This document shows, one piece after another, positions 21,701 to 31,717 of a stretch of DNA of 64,000 bases. The notes beneath the pieces were generated by a model. The model ran no database searches. It worked only from the letters and a program-made list of their open reading frames with translations, and was not told the origin of the DNA. The DNA is taken from contig NZ_MJEI01000091.1 in assembly GCF_002095395.1 (NCBI RefSeq), positions 32,478 through 96,477 of the forward strand. Reading direction: 5' to 3'. The stretch comes from Williamsia sp. 1135. Its GTDB lineage: Bacteria; Actinomycetota; Actinomycetes; Mycobacteriales; Mycobacteriaceae. The first letter of the stretch is position 1. Each line of letters opens with the position of its first letter. The position numbers and the translations under genes were made by a program.

Positions 21701-22987
21701 CTAAACAGTCTGGTCGTCTCCACCGGTTGCGGTGTCGGGCTTGGCCTTCCGATACGGCTTGGCCGCAGAGTCCAGTTTCGAGTCGGTCGGGGCCTCGGTC
21801 TCGGCTTCCTCGGTGTCGGTCGGCGTGGGCACCGGTGCGACCGGGGTCGCTTCAGTCGCCGCTGCGACATCGGCCGGTTCAGTCGCTGCTGACGTTGCCT
21901 CGGCAGGCTTCGGCTCCGCTGCCTTCGCCTCGGCGGCGGGTGTCGCAGCGACCTCGGCCTTGGTATCGGCCGTCTCGGCCTTGGTCTCAGCCGCCTTGGT
22001 CGTGGTTTCAGCAGTTTTGGTTGCGGTCCCACCAGACGTGGTCTTCGCCTCGACGGGTGCGTCGTCCTCGACGAAACCGGCCACCGGGTCCTCGCTGAGC
22101 TCGGGGTCCGGCCCACTGCCCGGGTGATAGATCTCGGCCGGGGTCTCGCGGCCCTTGGGGGCGATCACCACATAGATGGCGGCACACGCGAACACGATGG
22201 CCGCGGTGAACAGATTGATACGGATGCCCCAGAGCAGGGTCGCGGTGTCTGTGCGCAGCGTCTCGATGACGAACCGCCCGAGGCAATACCCGGCCACGTA
22301 GAGGGCGAACAACCGCCCGTGCCCGATCCGGAACCGACGATCGATGAAGACGAGCGCCAGCACCACCAGCACGTTCCACAGCAGCTCATACAGAAAGGTC
22401 GGTTGGACGACCGCGTAGACCACACCCGTGGACTTGCCGTCGATCAAGCCGGGACTGGTGAAGCCCGACGAGTCGGAGCGCTCGAAGATCTCCAGGCCCC
22501 ACGGCAGGTCGGTGCGATCGCCGTACAGCTCCTGGTTGAAGTAATTTCCGAGTCGGCCGATCGCCTGCGCCAGCAGGATTCCGGGCGCGATGGCGTCACC
22601 GAACGGAGGTAGTTTGATCCCGGCCCGGCGGGCACCGATCCAGGCACCGAGAGCACCGAAGGCCACCGCACCCCAGATCCCGAGTCCGCCGTCCCAGATC
22701 TTGAGGGCGTCGATCGGGCTCTTCGGTCCGTCACCGAAGTAGGTGTTCCAGTCGGTCATGACGTGATAGATCCGGCCACCGATCAGACCGAAGGGCACCG
22801 CCCAGATCGCAACGTCGAGAACTTCACCGTCGCGTCCACCGCGGGCCACCCAGCGTCGGTTGCCCCAGAAGATGGCAACGATGATGCCGACGATGATGCA
22901 CAGCGCGTAGGCCCGGAGTGGAAACGGGCCTACGTTCCACACACCCTGCGACGGGCTGGGGATATAGGCCAGCACCTCGGTGCTCAC
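21701..22987 (-). CDS. lgt: Prolipoprotein diacylglyceryl transferase with a long low-complexity tail
   Basis: The 428-residue inner-membrane enzyme moves a diacylglyceryl group from phosphatidylglycerol to the lipobox cysteine of prolipoproteins, the first lipidation step. The first 280 or so residues hold seven membrane segments with the family signature GRLGNYFNQELYG and the HGRLFALYVAGY segment. The last 140 residues are an Ala/Thr/Glu/Lys/Pro tail with repeats such as KAAETKAET, expected in the cytoplasm and likely disordered. Mycobacterial Lgt proteins also have tails, so this is lineage-typical, though long. The GTG at 22987 overlaps the trpA stop (GTGA). It is the last gene of the trp cluster. 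Confidence 0.95.
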   Translation of the reverse strand: MSTEVLAYIPSPSQGVWNVGPFPLRAYALCIIVGIIVAIFWGNRRWVARGGRDGEVLDVAIWAVPFGLIGGRIYHVMTDWNTYFGDGPKSPIDALKIWDGGLGIWGAVAFGALGAWIGARRAGIKLPPFGDAIAPGILLAQAIGRLGNYFNQELYGDRTDLPWGLEIFERSDSSGFTSPGLIDGKSTGVVYAVVQPTFLYELLWNVLVVLALVFIDRRFRIGHGRLFALYVAGYCLGRFVIETLRTDTATLLWGIRINLFTAAIVFACAAIYVVIAPKGRETPAEIYHPGSGPDPELSEDPVAGFVEDDAPVEAKTTSGGTATKTAETTTKAAETKAETADTKAEVAATPAAEAKAAEPKPAEATSAATEPADVAAATEATPVAPVPTPTDTEEAETEAPTDSKLDSAAKPYRKAKPDTATGGDDQTV

Positions 22988-23811
22988 GAATGAACCCCGG
23001 CACGTTCGGTGTGGCCGGCCCGGACACCCTCTGCCAATTCGGCGGTGAGCGCGCGGAGCGCATCAGGACTCTCGGTCACGGCGCTGACCAATGCGGAGCC
23101 GACGATCACGCCGTCTGCGTAGCCGGCGATCTCCGCGGCCTGCTTCTTGTTCCGTACGCCGAGACCCACACCGATCGGGATGTCGGAGCGCAGCCGGACC
23201 CGGGCACAGAGCTCGGGGGCCATCGTCGACACGCTGTCGCGGGCACCGGTGACACCCATGGTGGAGGCGGCGTAGACGAATCCACTGCTCGCCTCGAGGG
23301 TCATCGCGAGCCGTTCCTCCGTCGACGACGGGGCGACGAGGAAGATCCGGTCGAGGTCATGTTCGTGCGAGGCGGCGATCCACTGGTCGGCCTCTTCGGG
23401 GATCAGGTTGGGGGTGATCAGACCCAGGCCACCGGCCCCGGCGAGATCGCGGGCGAACGCATCGATTCCGTACGCCAGCACCGGGTTCCAGTAGGTCATC
23501 ACCACAGCACTGCCACCGGCCTCGGAGATCGCCTCGACGGCCTTGAAGACGTCTTTGACACGGATACCCTGGCGCAGCGCCTGTTCGGCGGCCTCCTGGA
23601 TGGTCGGTCCGTCCATCACCGGATCGGAGTACGGAACGCCGACCTCGATGATGTCGCAGCCGGCCTCGACCATCGTGCGCATCGCGTCGAGCGAACCCGG
23701 CAGGTCGGGGTAGCCGACCGGCAGGTAACCGATGAGGGCGCTGCGCTTTTCCTCACGGCATTGAGCGAACAGCGGTCCCAGCCGAGAATCGGCCGAGGGG
23801 GATTCAGGCAT
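22984..23811 (-). CDS. trpA: Tryptophan synthase alpha chain
   Basis: The 275-residue TIM barrel cleaves indole-3-glycerol phosphate to indole and glyceraldehyde-3-phosphate, passing indole to TrpB. It contains [19 protein letters not shown], which holds the catalytic Glu and Asp. [13 protein letters not shown] and the phosphate-binding GVGLGV near the C-terminus are also present. I chose the ATG at 23811, which overlaps the trpB stop by 8 bp; the frame is open further back, and an ATG at 23817 is also possible. The operon order trpB-trpA-lgt is as in mycobacteria. Confidence 0.96.
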   Translation of the reverse strand: MPESPSADSRLGPLFAQCREEKRSALIGYLPVGYPDLPGSLDAMRTMVEAGCDIIEVGVPYSDPVMDGPTIQEAAEQALRQGIRVKDVFKAVEAISEAGGSAVVMTYWNPVLAYGIDAFARDLAGAGGLGLITPNLIPEEADQWIAASHEHDLDRIFLVAPSSTEERLAMTLEASSGFVYAASTMGVTGARDSVSTMAPELCARVRLRSDIPIGVGLGVRNKKQAAEIAGYADGVIVGSALVSAVTESPDALRALTAELAEGVRAGHTERAGVHS

Positions 23812-25078
23812 GACCATCCACTTCGAAGAGTCCGAACCATTTGGCGGCGGTGTCGACGTCCTTGTCGCCACGCCCGGACAGGTTGACCACGATGATCGAG
23901 TCGGCACCGAGCTCTGGACCCAGTTTGAGGGCGCCGGCGACGGCGTGCGCCGATTCGATGGCCGGGATGATGCCTTCTTTGCGACTGAGCAGTGCCAGCG
24001 CGTCCATTGCCTCGGTGTCGGTGATCGGCCGGTATTCGGCCCTGCCGATGTCCTTGAGGTACGCGTGCTCGGGTCCGACGCCCGGGTAATCCAGGCCGGC
24101 GGAGATCGAATGCGATTCGGTGGTCTGTCCGTCTTCGTCCTGCAGGAGATACGAGTAGGCGCCCTGGAACGCACCCGGGGTTCCGCCGGTGAAGGTTGCC
24201 GCGTGTCGGCCGGTTTCGACACCGTCTCCGGCAGCCTCGTAGCCGATCAGCCGAACATCGGTGTCGTCGAGGAACGGATGGAAGATGCCGATCGCGTTGG
24301 AACCGCCGCCGACACAGGCGACGACCGCGTCGGGCAATCGACCCGCGGCTTGCAGGATCTGCTGACGGGTTTCGAGTCCGACCACGCGTTGCAGGTCGCG
24401 CACCATCATCGGGAACGGATGGGGTCCGGCCGCGGTGCCGAAGCAGTAGTAAGTGTCGTGCGCGTTGGTGACCCAGTCGCGCATCGCCTCGTTGATGGCA
24501 TCTTTCAAGGTTGCCGAACCGGTTTCGACCGATACGACCGACGCGCCCAACAACCTCATCCGGGCGACGTTGAGCGCCTGCCGTTCGGTGTCGACCCGGC
24601 CCATGTAGATGATGCATTCCTGGCCGAGCATCGCGCACGCCGTCGCCGTGGCCACCCCGTGCTGACCGGCACCGGTCTCCGCGATCACCCGGTTCTTGCC
24701 CATCTTCTTCGCGAGCAACGCCTGCCCGAGCACGTTGTTGATCTTGTGGGATCCGGTGTGATTCAGGTCTTCTCGCTTGAGGAAGATCCGTGCGCCGCCG
24801 GCGAGCTCGGAGAGTCTGGTGGCCTCGTACAACGGTGACGGCCTGCCGGTGTAATCGCGCTGTAGCCGATCGAGTTCGCCGAGGAACTCATCATCGGAGC
24901 GGACCTTCTCGTACGCGGCGGTGACCTCTTCGATCACGGCCATCAGGGCCTCGGGTACGTGGCGTCCACCGTAGACACCGAAGTGACCACCGCGGTCGGG
25001 TTCCAGCGAGGTACGGCTGACCAGGCCGGCGCTGGCGGAGGGTAGATCGGAAAGGGGTGCAGAAGACGACGACGTCAT
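23804..25078 (-). CDS. trpB: Tryptophan synthase beta chain
   Basis: The 424-residue PLP enzyme condenses indole with serine to give tryptophan, in complex with TrpA. The cofactor lysine lies in HTGSHKINN. The ammonium-site and phosphate-loop motif AGGGSNA is read here as [12 protein letters not shown]. The [13 protein letters not shown] loop is intact. An N-terminal tail of about 25 residues, Ser/Ala-rich, precedes the conserved [13 protein letters not shown]. The ATG at 25078 lies 17 bp after the trpC stop, but the bases just before it (TTCTCCTT) hold no good Shine-Dalgarno, so coupling to trpC is likely. Confidence 0.97.
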   Translation of the reverse strand: MTSSSSAPLSDLPSASAGLVSRTSLEPDRGGHFGVYGGRHVPEALMAVIEEVTAAYEKVRSDDEFLGELDRLQRDYTGRPSPLYEATRLSELAGGARIFLKREDLNHTGSHKINNVLGQALLAKKMGKNRVIAETGAGQHGVATATACAMLGQECIIYMGRVDTERQALNVARMRLLGASVVSVETGSATLKDAINEAMRDWVTNAHDTYYCFGTAAGPHPFPMMVRDLQRVVGLETRQQILQAAGRLPDAVVACVGGGSNAIGIFHPFLDDTDVRLIGYEAAGDGVETGRHAATFTGGTPGAFQGAYSYLLQDEDGQTTESHSISAGLDYPGVGPEHAYLKDIGRAEYRPITDTEAMDALALLSRKEGIIPAIESAHAVAGALKLGPELGADSIIVVNLSGRGDKDVDTAAKWFGLFEVDGHA

Positions 25079-25094
25079 AAGGAGAACTCAGGGC

Positions 25095-25913
25095 CTATCG
25101 GACTGGTTTGGGGCAGGACGGATGTGTTCCGGCGGTCACCAGTTCGGAGACGGCGGCACGTGGATCACCAGAAGTGACCAGCCCCTCTCCGACCAGCACC
25201 GCGTCGGCGCCGGCTCCGGCGTAGGCCAGCAGATCGGCGGTACCGCGGACCCCGGACTCAGCGATCCGGATCACCTGGGATGGCAGTCCGGGAGCGATCC
25301 GGGAGAAACTGTCTCGATCGACCTCGAGGGTCTTGAGGTTGCGGGCATTGACACCCACGACCGACGCACCCGCCTGCAAGGCACGGTCCGCCTCTTCTTC
25401 GGTGTGCACCTCGACAAGCGCCGTCATACCGAGCGACTCCGTGCGATCGAGCAGGGCCGAGAGCACGTTCTGCTCGAGTGCCGCGACGATCAGCAGGATG
25501 ACGTCTGCACCGTGGGCGCGCGCCTCGTGGATCTGGTACGGGCCGACGATGAAGTCTTTGCGAAGGACCGGGATCTGTACCGCGGCGCGTACCGCGTCCA
25601 GGTCTGCGAGCGAACCGCGGAACCGGCGCTCCTCGGTCAGGACGCTGATGATCCGGGCGCCGCCGGCCTCATAGGCCGATGCCAGTGCGGCCGGGTCGAC
25701 GATGTCGGCGAGGTCGCCTTTGGAGGGGCTCGCCCGCTTCACCTCTGCGATGACCCCGATGCCCGGCTCGCGCAGAGCCGCTGCGGCGTCGATGGGGTCC
25801 GGTGCTGATGCGGAGGCTGCCTTGATCGCGGTGAAGTCGATCACTGATTCGCGGGCAGCCACATCGGCCTTGACTCCGGCGAGTATTGAGTCGAGGACGG
25901 TTTGCGTGCTCAT
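25095..25913 (-). CDS. trpC: Indole-3-glycerol-phosphate synthase
   Basis: The 272-residue TIM-barrel enzyme closes the indole ring from CdRP, releasing CO2 and water. Family motifs are [13 protein letters not shown] (catalytic Lys), [13 protein letters not shown] (catalytic Lys in LRKDF), and [14 protein letters not shown] with IAESGVR later. It is a stand-alone TrpC, with no fused TrpF domain. The ATG at 25913 is preceded by AAAGGGG at the ideal distance and comes 2 bp after the stop of a Trp-containing small ORF. Confidence 0.97.
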   Translation of the reverse strand: MSTQTVLDSILAGVKADVAARESVIDFTAIKAASASAPDPIDAAAALREPGIGVIAEVKRASPSKGDLADIVDPAALASAYEAGGARIISVLTEERRFRGSLADLDAVRAAVQIPVLRKDFIVGPYQIHEARAHGADVILLIVAALEQNVLSALLDRTESLGMTALVEVHTEEEADRALQAGASVVGVNARNLKTLEVDRDSFSRIAPGLPSQVIRIAESGVRGTADLLAYAGAGADAVLVGEGLVTSGDPRAAVSELVTAGTHPSCPKPVR

Positions 25914-25915
25914 GA

Positions 25916-26065
25916 TCAACCCCTTTCTGACGCGACTGACGAGGTTGCGCCCTGGTTGGTCGTGGACACGGCTGCTCGTGTTTTCAGTACACAAAGGGTA
26001 GCTGCGACCCCGCCGCGACCGGATTCGGGGTACCACCAGTCCACGTGAGTCCCGTCACTTTTCAT
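25916..26065 (-). CDS. 49-codon ORF with tandem Trp codons before trpC; possible leader peptide
   Basis: This frame starts with an ATG overlapping the stop of the Trp-associated membrane gene (ATGA) and stops 2 bp before the trpC ATG. Its first twelve codons read [12 protein letters not shown], with two Trp codons at 26033-26038. The rest is weakly biased in third-position GC (about 60 per cent), unlike the neighbouring genes. That argues against a conserved protein and for a regulatory leader. The segment CGTGGAC just before the Trp codons can pair with GTCCACG about 70 bases later, which is the kind of arrangement used in ribosome-mediated attenuation. It is not demonstrated, and it could be a chance ORF. 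Confidence 0.45.
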   Translation of the reverse strand: MKSDGTHVDWWYPESGRGGVAATLCVLKTRAAVSTTNQGATSSVASERG

Positions 26066-26850
26066 CGGTCTGCCGGACCGATGGTCGGATCGTCGCCGGT
26101 ATCGAGTGCATCCCACAGCAAGCGTTCGTTGTTCCCGGAGTCCGTCTCGGCCGCGGGCACCGACTTCGCTGCCGTCCCGGATTCGTTCTCTGCGTCTGCG
26201 CTTGCGGTGGTCGCGGCCTTCTTCTCGGCTGCCCGCTGGGCGAAGACCTGCTCCTCGAGTTCGGCCCGCCGAGCCGCAGGCGACTTGTACTTCGACGACA
26301 TCGGAGCATCACGAGATGCGATCTGCAGCATGACGACAGCGCCCAGAACCGCGAAGGCGGTGCCGAGGCAGACGATCAACCCGGGCAGGATCGAGGTGTC
26401 GACCTGAACAGCCTGGTAGCGGTTGGGTAGATCGATGACGTCGGCGGCGTACGAGGTGTGATCGTCGCCGGTCAGCAGGGTCAGGGCGGGCAGCAAGCCG
26501 AGGACGGCCACGGCGGCGACGACGATCGCCGTCAGCCGCAGCGCCCACCCACGCAGCGACGCCGCTGCCGCGATCCCCGCGAGAAGCACCAGCGCGAGTG
26601 GTGTCAACAGTGGCGTCCAGTCCGACCCCTTCACCGTGAACGTGCGGGGCGGGGCCAAACCGTCGGCTCCGATGAGCTCGGCCCAGGTCATTCGTGACGC
26701 GCTCCAGAAGGCCACGGCGGCGAGCCCGAGCAACAACGCGATGATCCCGAGTCGTCTGCCCCGGCCGGCCCGGGCGGAGGCTGCCGATGTCGACGCGGGA
26801 ACCGGCGTCGGGTCCGGTCCGGCAGGCGTCGGGTCTGTGGGCTCACTCAT
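26062..26850 (-). CDS. Trp-biosynthesis-associated membrane protein (TIGR02234 type)
   Basis: The 262-residue protein has four hydrophobic segments, the first after a Pro/Ala-rich cytoplasmic N-terminus. The membrane part ends before a cytoplasmic tail of about 75 residues rich in Ala, Glu and Lys ([19 protein letters not shown]). A protein with this topology sits between trpE and trpC in many actinobacteria (Rv1610 in M. tuberculosis). Its function is not established; tryptophan-related transport or sensing has only been suggested by position. The ATG at 26850 overlaps the trpE stop (ATGAGTGA). Confidence 0.85.
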   Translation of the reverse strand: MSEPTDPTPAGPDPTPVPASTSAASARAGRGRRLGIIALLLGLAAVAFWSASRMTWAELIGADGLAPPRTFTVKGSDWTPLLTPLALVLLAGIAAAASLRGWALRLTAIVVAAVAVLGLLPALTLLTGDDHTSYAADVIDLPNRYQAVQVDTSILPGLIVCLGTAFAVLGAVVMLQIASRDAPMSSKYKSPAARRAELEEQVFAQRAAEKKAATTASADAENESGTAAKSVPAAETDSGNNERLLWDALDTGDDPTIGPADR

Positions 26851-28402
26851 CGCCGGACCCACTCACCCTGGTCATGGTTCCGGCCGCCGCGATGGCCCGC
26901 AGCACGGCGCTGGCCTTGTTGCTGGCCTCGTTGTATTCGTAGTCGGGTTCGCTGTCCGCCACGACTCCCCCGCCGGCCTGCACATAAGCACGACCCTCCT
27001 TGAGTACGGCGGTGCGGATCGCGATCGCGGTGTCGGCGTCCCCTGCGAAGTCGAGATAACCCACGATGCCGCCGTACAGCCCGCGCCTGGTCTTCTCGTG
27101 TTCGTCGATCAACTCCATGGCCCGTACCTTGGGTGCGCCGGTGAGCGTGCCTGCCGGGAAGCAGGCGTTGACCGCATCGAGCGCGGTCTTGCCGGACCGG
27201 AGATGGCCGGTCACCGTCGACACCAGATGCATGACGTGGCTGTAGCGCTCGATGTGCCGATAGTCGCGGACCTCGACCGTGCCCGGTTCGCAGACCCTGC
27301 CGAGATCATTGCGCCCGAGATCCACGAGCATCAGGTGCTCGGAGTTCTCCTTCTCGTCCGCGAGCAGGTCTTTCTCGAGCAGGACGTCCTCGGATTCGTT
27401 GGCGCCCCGCCAGCGGGTACCTGCGATGGGATGGGTGGTGGCCACCGAATCCTTGACGGTCACAAGGGCTTCCGGACTCGAACCCACGATGGTGAAGTCG
27501 GGTCCACCGTTACCGGGAACCCGGAGCAGGTACATGTATGGACTGGGGTTGGTCGTGCGCAAGACCCGGTACACGTCGATCGGGTCGGCGTCGGTCTTCA
27601 TCTCGAAGCGCATCGAGGGCACCACCTGGAACGCCTCGCCCGCCTCGATCTCCGACACCAGACTCGTCACGATCGTCCCGTACTCCTCGCGGGTGCGCTG
27701 GGCCTCGAACTCGGGGACGGCACTGCGGTACGTCGAGACGGTCGACGGCGCAGGCGCGGCGAGCGCCGCGGTCATCGTGTCGAGCCGGGCGACCGCGTCG
27801 GCGTAGGCGTTCTCCGCCCGGTCGTCGGTCCCGTCCCAGTTGACTGCGTTGGCGATCAGCGTGATGGTGCCCTCGTGGTGGTCGACCGCCGCGATGTCGG
27901 TTGCCAGCAGCATCAGCATCTCGGGCAACTTCAGATCGTTCTCTGTGGTGTCGGGGAGGCGTTCGAGACGGCGCACCGCGTCGTAGGCGAGGAAACCCAC
28001 GAAACCACCGGTCAGCGGCGGTAGGCCGGGGAAGCGATCGGTCGCGAGGATCTTCAAGGACTCGGCCAGGGCCGCCAGCGGGTCACCGCCTGACGGGGCG
28101 CCCGCGGGCTGGGTGCCCCACCACTGTGCTTCGCCGTCCACCGAGGTCAACGCGGCAGGCGAACCTGCTCCGATGAACGACCAGCGCGACCAGGAACGAC
28201 CGTTCTCCGCTGATTCGAGCAGGAACGTCCCGGGTCGGTCACCGGCGAGCTTGCGGTAGGCGCCCAGTGGCGTCTCCGAGTCTGCGAGCACCTTGCGGGT
28301 CACCGGTACCACCCGGTGATCGGCGGCCAGTTCGAGGAACTGTGCCATCGTGGTGGTGTCTGGGAAGCCGCCTGCAGTTGAGGCGGTGGTCTTGTTCGGC
28401 AT
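26843..28402 (-). CDS. trpE: Anthranilate synthase component I
   Basis: The 519-residue enzyme makes anthranilate from chorismate, with ammonia supplied by a separate TrpG component not found in this window. The feedback site region [16 protein letters not shown], the chorismate-binding [20 protein letters not shown] and [18 protein letters not shown] are intact. The C-terminal [12 protein letters not shown] is also present. The ATG at 28402 follows AGGTG; a GTG two codons earlier is possible. The preceding tautomerase ends 25 bp away, so it is part of the same transcript. Allosteric inhibition by tryptophan is expected from the family. Confidence 0.96.
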   Translation of the reverse strand: MPNKTTASTAGGFPDTTTMAQFLELAADHRVVPVTRKVLADSETPLGAYRKLAGDRPGTFLLESAENGRSWSRWSFIGAGSPAALTSVDGEAQWWGTQPAGAPSGGDPLAALAESLKILATDRFPGLPPLTGGFVGFLAYDAVRRLERLPDTTENDLKLPEMLMLLATDIAAVDHHEGTITLIANAVNWDGTDDRAENAYADAVARLDTMTAALAAPAPSTVSTYRSAVPEFEAQRTREEYGTIVTSLVSEIEAGEAFQVVPSMRFEMKTDADPIDVYRVLRTTNPSPYMYLLRVPGNGGPDFTIVGSSPEALVTVKDSVATTHPIAGTRWRGANESEDVLLEKDLLADEKENSEHLMLVDLGRNDLGRVCEPGTVEVRDYRHIERYSHVMHLVSTVTGHLRSGKTALDAVNACFPAGTLTGAPKVRAMELIDEHEKTRRGLYGGIVGYLDFAGDADTAIAIRTAVLKEGRAYVQAGGGVVADSEPDYEYNEASNKASAVLRAIAAAGTMTRVSGSGDE

Positions 28403-28427
28403 CGTCACCTAGTGTCCCAGCCCGCCG

Positions 28428-28610
28428 CTACTGCCCGAGCGGCTCCCCACCCACACCCCAGTGCGAACGCGGGACCTCGGTGATCGTGACCCACACCGAG
28501 TCGGGATTCTTACCGGTGGCGCGTGCGTAGGCCTCGGTCACGGCGGCGATGGTCTCGCGCTTCACACGGTCACTGAGTCCGGGGGTCTGCGAGATCTGGA
28601 TCAATGGCAT
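28428..28610 (-). CDS. 4-oxalocrotonate tautomerase family protein
   Basis: The 60-residue protein starts MPLIQISQTPGLSD; after removal of the Met, Pro1 is the catalytic base of this superfamily. The rest (VKRETIAAVTEAYARATGKN, then VWVTITEVPRSHWGVGG) fits the small tautomerases of about 60 residues. The substrate is unknown, and it need not be 2-hydroxymuconate. It lies between hisI and trpE, so it is probably co-transcribed with amino-acid genes although its link to them is not clear. Confidence 0.85.
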   Translation of the reverse strand: MPLIQISQTPGLSDRVKRETIAAVTEAYARATGKNPDSVWVTITEVPRSHWGVGGEPLGQ

Positions 28611-28652
28611 CGATGGGTGCCCCTCACTGGTGTCGCTCGGAAAATCAGGTGG

Positions 28653-29000
28653 TCAGGAAATCGTGGTGAACAGGACGTTCGCGTCGAAACAGGTGTGGTC
28701 ACCGGTGTGGCAGGCGGCGCCGATCTGTTCGACGGTCAGGAGCACGGTGTCGCCGTCGCAGTCCAGGCGGACCTCGGTGACCTTCTGCGTGTGACCACTG
28801 GTCTCCCCCTTGATCCACTGCTTGCCGCGCGAGCGCGAGAAGTAGGTGGCCTCACCGGTGTCCAGGGTGCGGGCGAGTGCGTCGTCGTCCATCCAGGCGA
28901 CCATGAGCACCTGGCCGGTGCCCGCTTCCTGCACCACGGCGCAGACCAACCCGTCGGCGTTGCGTTTGAGCTGTCCTGCTATCTGGGCGTCCAGCGACAT
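28653..29000 (-). CDS. hisI: Phosphoribosyl-AMP cyclohydrolase
   Basis: The 115-residue enzyme opens the adenine ring of phosphoribosyl-AMP in step 3 of histidine synthesis. The HisI core is [42 protein letters not shown] and the Zn-binding [10 protein letters not shown]. There is no fused HisE domain. The ATG at 29000 is chosen because it gives the short typical N-terminus; the open frame extends into the hisF gap. It follows hisF with a 43-bp gap. Confidence 0.96.
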   Translation of the reverse strand: MSLDAQIAGQLKRNADGLVCAVVQEAGTGQVLMVAWMDDDALARTLDTGEATYFSRSRGKQWIKGETSGHTQKVTEVRLDCDGDTVLLTVEQIGAACHTGDHTCFDANVLFTTIS

Positions 29001-29043
29001 GTCATCGACTCCTCGTGCGTAAAGATCTGGCGCAGTGCGGCGT

Positions 29044-29817
29044 TCAGCGCACCGGGATGTGTTCGGCACGCATGGCGTCCTTGACCTGGCCGATGGTGAG
29101 TTCACCGAAATGGAAGACCGAGGCGGCCAGCACCGCGTCTGCCCCGCAACGCACAGCGGGTGGGAAATGTTCCGCCGCGCCGGCGCCACCGCTGGCGATC
29201 ACGGGTACCCCGACGGCTGCGCGCACCGCGGTGATCATCTTCAGGTCGAAGCCGTTCTTCGTCCCGTCGGCGTCCATGGAGTTCAGCAGGATCTCACCGA
29301 CACCGAGGTCCTGGCCACGCCGGGCCCACTCGACCGCGTCGATACCGGTGCCCTTGCGTCCACCGTGGGTCGTGACCTCCCACCCTGAGGGGGTCGGCGC
29401 GTCTCCGGCGGGCACGGTGCGCGCATCGACGGACAGGACGATGCATTGCGAGCCGAAATGCCTGCTCATCTCGCCGAGTATGTCGGGATTTGCGATTGCG
29501 GCGGTGTTCACGCCCACTTTGTCGGCACCCGCGCGCAGCAGGATGTCGACGTCGGCGACCGTACGCACGCCGCCACCGACGGTCAACGGGATGAAGACCT
29601 GATCCGCGGTGCGACGGACGACGTCGAGCATGGTGCCGCGATTGCCGCTCGAGGCGGTGACGTCGAGAAATGTCAGTTCATCGGCGCCCGCCGCGTCGTA
29701 TGCCGCGGCGAGTTCCACCGGGTCGCCCGCATCGCGGAGGTTCTGGAAGTTGACACCCTTGACCACCCGGCCGTCGTCGACGTCCAGACACGGGATCACC
29801 CGCACAGCGACGGTCAT
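29044..29817 (-). CDS. hisF: Imidazole glycerol phosphate synthase, cyclase subunit
   Basis: The 257-residue TIM barrel makes imidazole glycerol phosphate and AICAR from PRFAR and ammonia channelled from HisH. It begins [19 protein letters not shown], with the catalytic Asp in [20 protein letters not shown] (second catalytic Asp) and VIASGGAG are family phosphate-binding and catalytic elements. The ATG overlaps the impA stop (ATGA). Confidence 0.97.
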   Translation of the reverse strand: MTVAVRVIPCLDVDDGRVVKGVNFQNLRDAGDPVELAAAYDAAGADELTFLDVTASSGNRGTMLDVVRRTADQVFIPLTVGGGVRTVADVDILLRAGADKVGVNTAAIANPDILGEMSRHFGSQCIVLSVDARTVPAGDAPTPSGWEVTTHGGRKGTGIDAVEWARRGQDLGVGEILLNSMDADGTKNGFDLKMITAVRAAVGVPVIASGGAGAAEHFPPAVRCGADAVLAASVFHFGELTIGQVKDAMRAEHIPVR

Positions 29818-30668
29818 CGGTACTTCTCCTCAGGTGGTACGAAATCGCCGGGCTCGCCGAGCCGGACGATCAGTTGTCGTAGTTCTGCGTGGACACCGGG
29901 GCTCGCGGCGATGATCGACGGAGAGGTGACCGACCACGGTCTGCCCTCGATGTCGCTGATCTGGCCGCCGGCCGAGAGCACCAGTGCGGCGCCTGCTGCG
30001 TTGTCCCAGGCGTGATGCCCGAAACTCACTGCGCCACCCAGTGATCCGCCGGCAGTCAGCGCGAGGTCGAAGCCGGTGCTGCCGAACAGCCGCAGTCGAG
30101 CGGCCCGCCGACTGAGCTCGCCGAGCAGTTCGAGGCGGAAGGCGCCGGGGTACCGGCCCCGGCTCGCGATGTTGAAGGCGCCGAACGCGAGCATCGCCTC
30201 ACTCAGGGCCAGCTCCGGCATCGGAGCCACCGGCTTCCCGTTGCATGTCAGCCCGCCGTCCACGAAACCCGCATAATTCAGCCCGGACATGGGCAACCAC
30301 GTCAGCCCGAGGACCGGTTGGCCGTCGTGGACGAGGGCGAGCAGGATGCCCGCGATGGGCAAGCCGGCCGAATAGTTGTAGGTGCCGTCGATCGGGTCGA
30401 CGATCCAGACGGTCCCCGTGTCCAGTTCCGGGCCACCGAACTCTTCACCGTGCACCCCGACACCGGTGCGATCGGAGAGCTCGGCGGTGATCACCCGCTC
30501 GAGCTCAAGGTCCAGTTCGGTGGCAAAGTCGTTGTGTCCCTTCATCACCGCGCTGGGAGCGCCGACGCCGGACAGGAAGCGGTCGACCACCGAGTCGAGG
30601 ACGTCGACCGCCGTCGCCAGCAGTCGCTCCGGGTCGAGGCCTGCGGGCAGTCCGCCGGTGGACGTCAC
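29814..30668 (-). CDS. impA: Inositol monophosphatase family protein (ImpA-type)
   Basis: The 284-residue protein has the motifs [19 protein letters not shown] (metal-binding Asp residues) and [15 protein letters not shown], which are diagnostic of Mg2+-dependent Li+-sensitive phosphatases. In mycobacteria the gene between hisA and hisF is impA, and proteins of this group can also be histidinol-phosphate phosphatases (HisN), so it may supply the missing step of histidine synthesis. That is a family-based inference. The start is a GTG at 30668, 13 bp after the priA stop; the open frame reaches further back inside priA. Confidence 0.88.
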   Translation of the reverse strand: MTSTGGLPAGLDPERLLATAVDVLDSVVDRFLSGVGAPSAVMKGHNDFATELDLELERVITAELSDRTGVGVHGEEFGGPELDTGTVWIVDPIDGTYNYSAGLPIAGILLALVHDGQPVLGLTWLPMSGLNYAGFVDGGLTCNGKPVAPMPELALSEAMLAFGAFNIASRGRYPGAFRLELLGELSRRAARLRLFGSTGFDLALTAGGSLGGAVSFGHHAWDNAAGAALVLSAGGQISDIEGRPWSVTSPSIIAASPGVHAELRQLIVRLGEPGDFVPPEEKYR

Positions 30669-30681
30669 GAAGAGGCCAGCG

Positions 30682-31422
30682 TCATGAAGAGACCGCCGCC
30701 AAGGCCTCCACCAGGGTGAAACGTCCGGCGTAGAGCGCCTTGCCGACGATCGCGCCTTCCACACCCTCGCCGACGAGCCCGGCAATTGCGACGAGGTCGT
30801 CGAGAGTCGATACCCCACCCGAAGCCACCACCGGCGCATCGGTTTTGGCGGTCACCTCACGCAGCAACTCGAGGTTGGGTCCGGTCAGGGTGCCGTCTTT
30901 GGTGACATCGGTGACCACGTAGCGGCTGCAGCCGTCCCGCTCGAGTCGCTCCAGGACGTCCCACAGCTCGCCGCCGTCGGATACCCAGCCGCGCCCGCGC
31001 AGCCGGTAGGAGCCGTCGACGAACTGGACATCGAGGCCCACTGCGATGCGATCGCCGTATTCACCGATCGACCGCGAGCACCACTCCGGGTTCTCGAGGG
31101 CGGCGGTGCCCAGATTCACCCGCGCACAACCGGTGGCCAGTGCGGCCTTCAGCGACTCGTCGTCGCGGATCCCGCCGGACAACTCCACCTTCACGTCGAG
31201 TTCATCGATGACACCGGCGAGCAGGTCGCGGTTGCTGCCCCGCCCGAATGCGGCGTCGAGATCCACCAGATGCACCCACTCGGCACCGTCGCGCTGCCAG
31301 GTCAGCGCGGCGTCACGCGGCGAACCGTACGAGGTTTCACTGCCGGCCGCGCCCTGCACCAGGCGTACCGCCTGGCCGTCGGCCACATCGACCGCCGGAA
31401 GCAGTTCAAGTCGGGCGTTCAT
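30682..31422 (-). CDS. priA: PriA: bifunctional ProFAR isomerase / phosphoribosyl-anthranilate isomerase
   Basis: The 246-residue TIM barrel does the HisA reaction in histidine synthesis and, in actinobacteria, also the TrpF reaction in tryptophan synthesis. The catalytic Asp is in [10 protein letters not shown]. The loop [12 protein letters not shown] (about residues 138-149) carries the Arg and Trp that let actinobacterial PriA swap between substrates. The second Asp is in [11 protein letters not shown]. No trpF gene exists in the trp cluster here, which is consistent. The ATG at 31422 follows the membrane gene stop by 6 bp. Confidence 0.95.
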   Translation of the reverse strand: MNARLELLPAVDVADGQAVRLVQGAAGSETSYGSPRDAALTWQRDGAEWVHLVDLDAAFGRGSNRDLLAGVIDELDVKVELSGGIRDDESLKAALATGCARVNLGTAALENPEWCSRSIGEYGDRIAVGLDVQFVDGSYRLRGRGWVSDGGELWDVLERLERDGCSRYVVTDVTKDGTLTGPNLELLREVTAKTDAPVVASGGVSTLDDLVAIAGLVGEGVEGAIVGKALYAGRFTLVEALAAVSS

Positions 31423-31428
31423 GGTGTG

Positions 31429-31686
31429 TCAATCTCCCTCAGTTGTAGATTTCGGGTCGGATTCCGCGCGCATCGCATCGGCCGCGCGGTCGACCATCCG
31501 GTTGGCAACGATACCCATCGCAGCAACGGCGAGAATCAGCGCCAGCACTGCCACGATCAAAGCCGCGACAGGAGAGAGCTGCGCCAACCCGATCACCACG
31601 GGTACCGAGATGGCGAGTACCAGCGCGCCGGCGCCGAGTGAGAACAATGCGAGCCTGGCGAACGAGAATCGCCGCTGCTGTGTCAT
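31429..31686 (-). CDS. Small two-transmembrane protein within the his operon
   Basis: The 85-residue protein has two hydrophobic helices, at about residues 12-34 and 39-62, a basic N-terminus (MTQQRRFS) and an acidic cytoplasmic tail. It lies between hisH and priA, with 31-bp and 6-bp gaps, on the same strand. No family name can be given with confidence. Small membrane proteins at this position occur in other Corynebacteriales and may simply hitchhike in the operon. Confidence 0.7.
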   Translation of the reverse strand: MTQQRRFSFARLALFSLGAGALVLAISVPVVIGLAQLSPVAALIVAVLALILAVAAMGIVANRMVDRAADAMRAESDPKSTTEGD

Positions 31687-31717
31687 CGGACGTCGGGCGA
31701 GATGGGCTCGATCGCGC

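Noticed and set aside
26636..28024. A 462-codon plus-strand open frame opposite trpE
   Set aside because: It is antisense to trpE and the Trp-associated membrane gene, with no family signal.
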